Source: Acidobacteriaceae bacterium
GTDB taxonomy: Bacteria; Acidobacteriota; Terriglobia; Terriglobales; Acidobacteriaceae
Length of the DNA: 5,139 bases
NCBI GenBank assembly: GCA_030044455.1
Contig: JASHVU010000329.1
Location: forward strand, 1-5,139
Direction: 5' to 3'
Below the pieces are notes generated by a model. That model ran no database searches, had not been told where the DNA came from, and saw nothing but the letters and a program-made list of their open reading frames with translations. The number at the start of each line of letters is the position of its first letter. Position 1 is the first letter of the stretch. A program made the translations under genes and the position numbers. Shown piece after piece: positions 1 through 5,139 of the stretch.

Positions 1-1127
1 TTCAAAGTCAGCGCTTTGGCCCGAAGTGACGGAAAGGTATACCAGTATTTTGTTGGATCGCCCAGGATCCAAACAATATCGTGAGTTACATAATTCAACT
101 TGATGAGGAAGTTCTCTCGACTGGAGACGATTACGGTATTGTCGCTCGCGTCATAGGTCGCGGCGTTGGCGTGAAACCAGTCGACCCCGGGACGGACAAA
201 CGCGCTCGGGTCGTCTCCTTGGCTTTGCATGTAAGACGTCAAAATGTCCGCCATATCGAAAGTCTGAATCGGAGGCTGGCTTGAGCCTGGCACAAACTCC
301 GCGACAATATCGTCGATGCTGTCTCCAAGATCGTCGATCCCGTTAAACTCGGCCAAAAGGCCAGTTGGGCCGGGATCGATGTTATGACTGAACGATGATA
401 AGAGTGGTTGCGGAAGATCGGTTGGCGACACCGACTGTGTGCCGTCGAGCCCAAGCAGTGTGACGACTGTAGAAGTTTCGCTTCCGGCCACGAATTGGCC
501 GTTTGCGTAATAGACGTCTGAGGTAGGGGTCGCTGGAACGACCCATCGTACCTGTCCATCAGTATCAACAATGACCGGTGATGCAATCGTCGATTTTAGA
601 ATGAAGAAGTTGTATCCCAAATTGCTCCCCGCGGCCCTAGCCATCACAATCGTCGGATTCAAGTAAACCCCAGTGGGATCCGTATAGGGATCTGTCGCGA
701 TCTGGTATTGCAAATCCTGTTCAGAACCATCCGCGAAGAGGAGCTGGAAACTCACCTGATTCTGATAGTTTTGGTAAAGACCAAAGACCGGGAGATTCAT
801 CGAATTAAGTTGCAGATCGCCGCGGAAAGCAAGGGCAGCGGTGCTCCAGGTGACTTTCACCGGCGCGGAGACCGAATTTGGCATGGCCGCAATGGTAAAG
901 GTAACCGAGGACAGCCGGGAGATGCTTTGCCCGGAGAATTGAACGAAGGAGATGAATGGAGTAACACCCGGTTGATTGCCGGTGATGGAGATGTCGCTCT
1001 GTTGAGCCAGAGGCGTGTTCGAAGTTTCCAACTGGCTCCCAGTTCCCCGGGCGCACCCAAATACAGCCAGACTCAAACCTGCTAACAACCCGCCTTTGAC
1101 AACGTTTCCTATCCGGGCCCCAACCAT
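1..1127 (-). CDS. Arylsulfotransferase (ASST/AssT) family lipoprotein, 3' end cut by the window edge
   Basis: The frame is open from an ATG at 1127 to the left edge, giving 375 visible residues with no stop. Residues 1-25 look like a lipoprotein signal: a short N-region with R5 and K11, a hydrophobic stretch (LLAGLSLAV), then VFGC with Cys25 as the likely lipidated residue. An N-terminal beta-rich domain follows, with LPVFGLY at about 112-118 and a DG turn after it. Propeller-type strands come next (DTDGQVRW, Trp195). The segment WFHANAATYD...DNTVIVSSR (His319 to Arg337) and the following DIVWILGDPTKYW are strongly ASST-like. E. coli AssT, as I recall it, uses His252, His356, Arg374 and the sulfated His436. 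The His-to-Arg spacing of 18 is the same here, and His248 (SHNIDPG) may match His252. The His436 equivalent would lie outside the window. Family enzymes move sulfuryl groups between phenolic compounds without PAPS, outside the cytoplasm. The substrate is unknown. The start is set by GGAGG ten bases upstream. Confidence 0.85.
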   Translation of the reverse strand, partial: MVGARIGNVVKGGLLAGLSLAVFGCARGTGSQLETSNTPLAQQSDISITGNQPGVTPFISFVQFSGQSISRLSSVTFTIAAMPNSVSAPVKVTWSTAALAFRGDLQLNSMNLPVFGLYQNYQNQVSFQLLFADGSEQDLQYQIATDPYTDPTGVYLNPTIVMARAAGSNLGYNFFILKSTIASPVIVDTDGQVRWVVPATPTSDVYYANGQFVAGSETSTVVTLLGLDGTQSVSPTDLPQPLLSSFSHNIDPGPTGLLAEFNGIDDLGDSIDDIVAEFVPGSSQPPIQTFDMADILTSYMQSQGDDPSAFVRPGVDWFHANAATYDASDNTVIVSSRENFLIKLNYVTHDIVWILGDPTKYWYTFPSLRAKALTL

Positions 1128-1137
1128 GTCGGCAAAT

Positions 1138-1142
1138 CCTCC
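1138..1142 (-). promoter_or_regulatory. Ribosome binding site of the arylsulfotransferase-family gene
   Basis: The minus strand reads GGAGG followed by ten bases and then ATG at 1127. The frame stays open upstream to a stop at 1236-1238, but no other ATG in it has such a site, and the signal peptide begins right at this Met. This fixes the start. I saw no convincing -35/-10 pair further upstream. Confidence 0.7.
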
Positions 1143-1593
1143 GGTGAGTGAAATCTCTGCTGCAATTGTTATCCGAACGAGACACGCCACGGCGCCGCGC
1201 AGCTTCGGAGTCAACGAATTCGCTGGGCATATGCTTTACCGCACCGCAGCGCTTCTTCGCCATTGTGGTTTTTGCCGCCTGATGTTCGCGAATTGCTGTG
1301 TAAATAACAGGCCGGCAATTAAGAAAGAAGTGTCCCTATAACGGACGGACGCAATAATTGTGGCCAGGATTACGCTGCGACATGCTTTTTCAGAACCAGG
1401 AGCCGGTAGTGCCACCGCTCACGCTTTGGGGATGCAAGGGCAACGTGAAACTCTCGGTTGAAAGACAGCAAAACCATTCCAGCTCCAGGCTCTTTCCCAG
1501 CCCGAAACGTTTCCTGTTGAATCTGCGAAACCGGGCAGAGCTTTCCCGCTGGAGCGTGACTGCACTGTGAGAGTCCGGTTGCGGCTCTACGGT

Positions 1594-1699
1594 GTTTTAG
1601 GAAATGGTGTAATGCCATTCACGGTTGTGCAGGGTCAGCGCTCCTTGGGGTCGCGCTGGCTTTTTGGCGTCGGTTTCTCGTTACGGCATTTCCTAAAAC
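1594..1699. repeat. 106-base element bounded by a perfect 13-base inverted repeat, with an inner hairpin
   Basis: The left arm GTTTTAGGAAATG (1594-1606) is the exact reverse complement of the right arm CATTTCCTAAAAC (1687-1699), with 80 bases between the arms. A second inverted pair lies nearby: AATGCC (1611-1616) against GGCATT (1685-1690), which overlaps the right arm and so offers an alternative fold. The inner part holds the 1634-1665 hairpin. The right arm begins three bases past the TAA stop of the peptidase gene, so it would sit at the 3' end of that mRNA. It may be a 3' mRNA structure, a REP-like repeat or a MITE remnant. No target-site duplication is visible beside the arms (left flank CGGT, right flank GCTT). 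Only one copy is in the window, so dispersion cannot be judged. Confidence 0.6.
1634..1665 (+). terminator. Possible rho-independent terminator hairpin reading rightwards
   Basis: CAGCGC (1636-1641) pairs with GCGCTG (1653-1658). The stem is extended outward by a T-G wobble and a G-C pair, the loop is about 11 bases, and TTTTT follows at 1661-1665. The T-run is on the plus strand, yet both flanking genes are transcribed on the minus strand. It could therefore only stop transcription entering from the left, which is antisense to the peptidase gene. It may simply be part of the folded repeat around it. Confidence 0.35.
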
Positions 1700-1702
1700 G
1701 CT

Positions 1703-3946
1703 TTAGTTTTGCGGCGGAGGTTTAAGGTAGCTCTCAAACTGCGCCAGGATGCGGTTGAAGAGTTCGGTGCGTGCTTCAGGGCCGGCGATGGAGTGGGTCT
1801 TACGGGGAAAGATTTGCAAATCATAAGGAATTCCGGCGTCGATCAGCTTCTGAACGTACTGCACCGTGTTTTCGATGTGCACGTTGTCGTCGCCGGTGCC
1901 GTGAGCGATCAGCAGTCTACCCTGGAGTTGCGTGGCCGCGTTCACCACAGAATCGTCGTGATAGAGATCGGCGTTCTGCGTGGGCAGGCCAAGGTAACGT
2001 TCGGTGTAGATGGAATCGTAGTTGCGCCAGTCGGTAACCGGAGCGACCGAAACCCCGGCTCTGAATCGGTCAGTGTGTGAGAGCGCGTAGAGCGTGAAGG
2101 TACCACCCCAACTCCATCCCCACCAGCCCAGGCGTTTGGGGTCGAGCTGCGGGTATTGGCCCAGAACGGAATCGACCACGGTCATCTGATCTTCAAATTG
2201 AACCGGACCGAAGTTGTGATAGCAGGCTTGCGCAAAATCGCGTCCGCGTCCTCCCATGCCGCGATTGTCTGCATGCAGAACGGCGAAGCCGTGCTCGGCA
2301 AGCAGCTCGTCGAAGAAAAGCTCGTCGGTCCAGTGATTCTGGATTGTCTGCGGGCCGGGACCGCCGTAGGGATTAACGATCAGGGGTACGGATGTGGGCG
2401 AGGTTACGCCTTCGGGCAGCAGCAAGGTTGCATGGAGCGGAGTGCCGTCGTGAGCCTTGACGGTGAGATCGATGGGGGGACGCAGACGGTATTGATCGAG
2501 CGACTCAGGCTGAAAGATGACGCTGCACTTGCCCGGCGCCTGGCACAGCTCGACGGTGGTGGGGTCCATTCGCGTGGAATGACGGTCGACGAACGCGGTG
2601 CCGGAGGGTGAAAATGAGCCGGCGTGGAAGCCAGGGGCCGTGGTCAGCGGCACGCGCTTTCCATCGAATGTGACTTGCCAAAGCTGCTGCTCGTCAACAT
2701 TGCCTTCGTTCGATGCAAAATCGACAAACTTGTCTTTGAAGTCGACACGGGAAATGTCAGTGACCTCGAATTCGCCCTGCGTGAGCTGTTTTTCGAGTGT
2801 CGCAGCGGCGTCGAGGGGATGGCGCGGGTTGTAGCTATAGAGGTAGATATGGTTGTGGCCATCGGACCAGTTGGTGAGGACGATGTGGCCCTCGCCAAGG
2901 TCAACATTGTAGTTTTCATCAAGGAACTTCGAGTCTTTGATTTCGAGCATCTGGCGAAACAGGTCCTTGCCGGGATCGGCAAAGTAGATGTCGCGGTGCT
3001 GATGGTCGCGGGTGATGGTCTCGATCCACAGGGTCTTGTCGTCGACCCATCCGAATCGCGGAATGTAATCCTGACCGGATTCAATCGGCAGCCTGATCCA
3101 TGAGACGTGGCCGCCGTTGGTTCCGACGACCCCGACACGAACGCCGGGATTGGGATCTCCAGGCTGCGGGTAGTGCTGGTTTTCAACCGTGGCGTGCGTG
3201 GGAATCCAGTCGGTGATAGGGTACTTGGGTACCTGCGCTTCATCCATTTCCAGGAAAGCAATGGATTTTGAATCGGGAGACCAGAAGTAGTTGCTGCGGA
3301 CGTCGAGCTCTTCGAGATAGACCCAGTCGACCTCGCCTTCAAGAGTTTCAGGGTTGGGCGCCGGCGCAACTTTAACGGTTGGTTCGTTTGCCTCGCGAAG
3401 GCGAATGACTTCGAGACCGTGATTGTGAATGAATGAAATATTCCGGCCATCGGGGGAGAACTTCGGGTCGTCGCCCGAGGCAGAACCGGTATGACCCATC
3501 TGCACGCCGGTATTGGTCTTAAGGTCGTAGAGCCAGAGGTCGCCATCGGCGTCAAAGAGCAGGTGCTGGGAGTCTGGCGACCAGAAGTAGTTTGCCTCAG
3601 AGTAGCGGGCACGATGGTCCTTGTCCTGTTCGGAGCCGCCACCTTTGATCAGCGGCGCCAGCTTTTCGCGGTTGATGAACACCTCAGGTTTGCCGCTCGA
3701 AGAATTCAGGTCCATTAGCTGACCATTATCGATGTAAGTGAGATGGTGTCCGTCGGGCGACCAGGAGAGATCTTCGGGAGGACTGCCTGCCAGCGAGCCA
3801 TGACTGTAGATTTCCTCGACGGTGAGCGGCTTGTAGGATGGCTGCTTTCCGGAATCCTGCGCGGTGGCCAGGACAGCGGAAACGGAAACCACAAGAGTGA
3901 CGGAAAAAAGGGCTGCGGCGCGACGTGTCATAGAAGGACAAATCAA
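1703..3946 (-). CDS. Secreted dipeptidyl-peptidase-IV-like serine peptidase (family S9)
   Basis: This is a complete gene of 747 residues, close to the usual DPP-IV length. Residues 1-29 form a Sec signal peptide (RR at 8-9, hydrophobic core, ATA just before Gln30), so the enzyme should act in the periplasm or outside the cell. Residues of about 45-480 form the N-terminal beta-propeller, with repeated WSPDG/WSPDS/FSPDG motifs. The double-Glu motif (VYLEELD, Glu212-Glu213) matches human Glu205-Glu206, which hold the substrate's free N-terminus. The C-terminal alpha/beta hydrolase domain (about 490-745) has NPYGGPGP (Tyr527, the likely oxyanion residue), GWSWGG (Ser612), GTGDDNVH (Asp686, Asn688) and KTHSI (His718). 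The Asp-to-His spacing of 32 equals that of human DPP-IV. Family members release N-terminal dipeptides, typically with Pro or Ala second; this specificity is inferred here. The start is TTG, supported by AGGAG seven bases upstream. The alternative is ATG at 3931 (Met6), which has no such site. Confidence 0.95.
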   Translation of the reverse strand: MICPSMTRRAAALFSVTLVVSVSAVLATAQDSGKQPSYKPLTVEEIYSHGSLAGSPPEDLSWSPDGHHLTYIDNGQLMDLNSSSGKPEVFINREKLAPLIKGGGSEQDKDHRARYSEANYFWSPDSQHLLFDADGDLWLYDLKTNTGVQMGHTGSASGDDPKFSPDGRNISFIHNHGLEVIRLREANEPTVKVAPAPNPETLEGEVDWVYLEELDVRSNYFWSPDSKSIAFLEMDEAQVPKYPITDWIPTHATVENQHYPQPGDPNPGVRVGVVGTNGGHVSWIRLPIESGQDYIPRFGWVDDKTLWIETITRDHQHRDIYFADPGKDLFRQMLEIKDSKFLDENYNVDLGEGHIVLTNWSDGHNHIYLYSYNPRHPLDAAATLEKQLTQGEFEVTDISRVDFKDKFVDFASNEGNVDEQQLWQVTFDGKRVPLTTAPGFHAGSFSPSGTAFVDRHSTRMDPTTVELCQAPGKCSVIFQPESLDQYRLRPPIDLTVKAHDGTPLHATLLLPEGVTSPTSVPLIVNPYGGPGPQTIQNHWTDELFFDELLAEHGFAVLHADNRGMGGRGRDFAQACYHNFGPVQFEDQMTVVDSVLGQYPQLDPKRLGWWGWSWGGTFTLYALSHTDRFRAGVSVAPVTDWRNYDSIYTERYLGLPTQNADLYHDDSVVNAATQLQGRLLIAHGTGDDNVHIENTVQYVQKLIDAGIPYDLQIFPRKTHSIAGPEARTELFNRILAQFESYLKPPPQN

Positions 3947-4193
3947 AGGGAGACTCCTGCTCAGGCGAAGTGGAGGAAGGTCGCCGCGGGTTCAGGGGGG
4001 ATGACGGCCTGCCAAAAGTGTAAATCACGGTGAATACAACTGTTGCACAACCGGGGAGAAGAGTTTACGGCAGACCCAGAGAAGTCGTGGTCGGCTGGAT
4101 TTCGTGCGGGGTTGCCGTTCGATCGGGTCGCGTCGACACAAAGGATTCAGCTTCGGTATACAGCATCTCTGGTTTTGCGATATCGTCCGGAAC
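3947..4193. other. Intergenic region between divergent genes
   Basis: This region separates the leftward peptidase gene from the rightward DUF2252 gene, so it should hold both promoters. No pair of boxes close to the consensus was found on either strand. Around 4037-4051 there is a compact symmetric run, CAAC-T-GTTG-CA-CAAC, in which GTTG can pair with the CAAC on either side. It could be an operator but is short enough to be chance. Reading frames here have no recognisable product. Confidence 0.45.
3954..3958 (-). promoter_or_regulatory. Ribosome binding site that selects a TTG start for the S9 peptidase
   Basis: The minus strand reads AGGAG, then seven bases, then TTG at 3946-3944. Measured to the in-frame ATG at 3931-3929 the distance is 22 bases, which is too far. 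An in-frame stop at 3992-3994 rules out a much longer protein. Confidence 0.65.
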
Positions 4194-5139
4194 ATGCAAG
4201 GTACAAGCGGGCAGGAGAGACGCAGAATTGGGCAGATGCGGCGTAAGCAGGTCGGCCGCCAGCAGCATGATGAACTTCACCCCCGGCTGCGGCCGGCGCG
4301 AGCTTTGGAGCTGCTCGATCGGGCGATGCGGGGTCGAGTGCCGGCGCTGGTGAAGCTCAAGAACGAGCTGATGGCCGAGTCGCCGTTCGCGTACTTTCGC
4401 GGAGCCGCTCCGGTGATGGCCGCGGACCTGGCAATGACGCCGAATACCGGAATCGTAAGCCAGCTATGCGGCGATGCGCATGTGCGCAACCTGGGGGCTT
4501 TCGCCGCACCCGACGGCAGGCTGGTGTTTGACATCAACGATTTCGATGAGACGATCCGAGGGCCGTTTGAGTGGGACCTGAAGCGCATGGCGGCATCGCT
4601 GGTGCTGGCTGGCCGCGCTTGCGGGCATCGGGAGGGCGCTGCACGTAAGGCGGTTGAGGCCTGCATTGAGCGCTATTCGGCGCAGATGCGCGCGTTTGCC
4701 AAAATGCCATTGCTCGAGGTTGGTCGATTCCAGGTACATCGACTGGGATTGGCAAAGCCGGTACATTTGGCGCTAATCAAGGCGGAACGTGCCACTCCGC
4801 TTCACACGCTGGACCAACTGACGGAACCGGAAGGCGGAGTAGAGGGTGCGCCCAGGCACTTCAAAGAAATCAAGCCGATGCTGACTCGTGTCTCCGCAGC
4901 GACGCGGGCGGTGGTTCTGGCTTCGCTGGTTCCTTACCGCACCATGCTGGAGCCGCAGCGGCAGCACCTGCTCTCGATGTACCGGCCCATCGATGTGGCA
5001 TTCAAAGTGGTAGGAACCGGCTCGGTTGGATTGCGCGATTATTGCGTATATTTTGAGGGGAACGGCCCGGGTGATCCGCTGTTTTTGCAGATCAAGGAAG
5101 AGGTCGCGTCGACCTATGCGCCGTATTTGCCTGATGCGC
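4194..5139 (+). CDS. DUF2252 family protein, 3' end cut by the window edge
   Basis: The frame is open to the right edge, giving 315 visible residues of a family that usually has about 400-450. Family hallmarks, in order: SPFAYFRGA near residue 64, then MAADLA; CGDAHVRNLG (Asp94, His96, Asn99); FDINDFDET (Asp116, Asp118); GPFEWDLKRMAAS; and, much later, KVVGTGSVGLRDY (Gly274-Gly279) and PLFLQIKEE (Lys301). The biochemical role of the family is not established to my knowledge. The motifs resemble the catalytic and ATP-binding parts of kinase-like enzymes, but in swapped order. There is no signal peptide or membrane segment, so it is probably cytoplasmic. The start is uncertain. ATG 4194 is the first in-frame ATG I found and includes the basic stretch ERRRIGQMRRKQVGRQQH that I expect in family members, but it has no clear ribosome binding site. 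ATG 4236 is the alternative, with AGGAG 18 bases upstream. Confidence 0.92.
   Translation, partial: MQGTSGQERRRIGQMRRKQVGRQQHDELHPRLRPARALELLDRAMRGRVPALVKLKNELMAESPFAYFRGAAPVMAADLAMTPNTGIVSQLCGDAHVRNLGAFAAPDGRLVFDINDFDETIRGPFEWDLKRMAASLVLAGRACGHREGAARKAVEACIERYSAQMRAFAKMPLLEVGRFQVHRLGLAKPVHLALIKAERATPLHTLDQLTEPEGGVEGAPRHFKEIKPMLTRVSAATRAVVLASLVPYRTMLEPQRQHLLSMYRPIDVAFKVVGTGSVGLRDYCVYFEGNGPGDPLFLQIKEEVASTYAPYLPDA

Larger units (their letters stand above)
1128..1702. other. 575-base intergenic gap without a convincing gene
   Basis: This gap lies between the stop of the peptidase gene and the start of the sulfotransferase-family gene, both on the minus strand. It holds the leader of the latter gene (about 1128-1350), a featureless stretch (about 1350-1565), a small hairpin at 1570-1588 (seven pairs with one bulged T and a GTTG loop), and the inverted-repeat element at 1594-1699. 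A minus-strand reading frame of 82 codons (1370-1618) exists, but it starts inside the inverted repeat, has no ribosome binding site and lacks the strong third-position GC of the neighbouring genes. I regard it as non-coding. The gap is long enough to hide a small RNA or a decayed element, but nothing specific was recognised. Confidence 0.6.

Noticed and set aside
1162..1176. The minus strand reads CGGATAACAATT upstream of the sulfotransferase-family gene, like part of the E. coli lac operator.
   Set aside because: The match is about 12 bases and stops abruptly on both sides. The flanks do not match lac or cloning-vector sequence, so chance is the simplest explanation.
805..1263. Minus-strand frame of 152 codons covering the start of the sulfotransferase-family gene in another frame.
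   Set aside because: The overlapping frame from 1127 has a ribosome binding site, a lipoprotein signal and family motifs. This one has none.
1370..1618. Minus-strand reading frame of 82 codons in the intergenic gap.
   Set aside because: It starts inside the inverted-repeat element, has no ribosome binding site, no recognisable domain and no coding-like third-position GC bias.
2156..3103. Plus-strand reading frames of about 150-160 codons antisense to the peptidase gene.
   Set aside because: They mirror the codon bias of the real gene on the other strand and have no domains or start signals of their own.
2644..3642. Long (332-codon) reading frame on the minus strand, overlapping the peptidase gene in another frame.
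   Set aside because: Its product is low-complexity (rich in Ser, Thr, Arg and Pro), as expected from a shifted GC-rich gene. The peptidase frame carries all family motifs over the same bases.
3947..4193. Possible sigma-70 boxes such as TTGTGC/TGATTT (minus) and TTGCAC/TTACGG (plus).
   Set aside because: Each matches the consensus at only about half of the positions, which is not enough to call a promoter.
4030..4353. Plus-strand frame of 107 codons overlapping the start of the DUF2252 gene.
   Set aside because: It has no family resemblance, is Cys- and Arg-rich as in a shifted frame, and is contradicted by the conserved DUF2252 N-terminus in the neighbouring frame.

Overview
The window is a piece of a bacterial chromosome with moderately high GC. 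It carries three protein genes, and two of them run off the edges. The mix fits soil Acidobacteriota (Terriglobia), where secreted S9 dipeptidyl peptidases, DUF2252 proteins and arylsulfotransferase-like proteins are common. This assignment rests on gene style, not on a marker gene, so it is only moderately secure.

Layout, left to right. Positions 1-1127 (minus strand) hold the 5' part of a gene for a lipoprotein-type arylsulfotransferase (ASST/AssT family); its C-terminus lies beyond the left edge. Positions 1128-1702 are a 575-base gap with no convincing gene. Its right end, directly behind the stop codon of the next gene, holds a 106-base element bounded by a perfect 13-base inverted repeat. 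Positions 1703-3946 (minus strand) hold a complete, secreted dipeptidyl-peptidase-IV-like serine peptidase (family S9) of 747 residues. It has the whole catalytic triad and the double-Glu motif, and it starts at a TTG codon that has a good ribosome binding site. Positions 3947-4193 are a short gap between divergent genes. From about 4194 to the right edge (plus strand) lies the 5' part of a DUF2252 gene.

The peptidase and the sulfotransferase point the same way but are 575 bases apart, so nothing indicates an operon. Both look exported, one as a soluble or periplasmic enzyme and one lipid-anchored, which suggests an envelope or extracellular degradative and modifying role. The DUF2252 protein has no visible signal peptide and is probably cytoplasmic. 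No functional link between the three genes can be shown from the sequence.

The most interesting observation is in the DUF2252 protein. A kinase-like catalytic motif (GDAHxxN, then DFD) comes near the N-terminus, and a glycine-rich loop plus a lysine strand (GTGSVG, then LQIKEE) comes about 180 residues later. That is the order expected of a circularly permuted protein-kinase-like fold. No mobile element, CRISPR array, tRNA or rRNA was seen.
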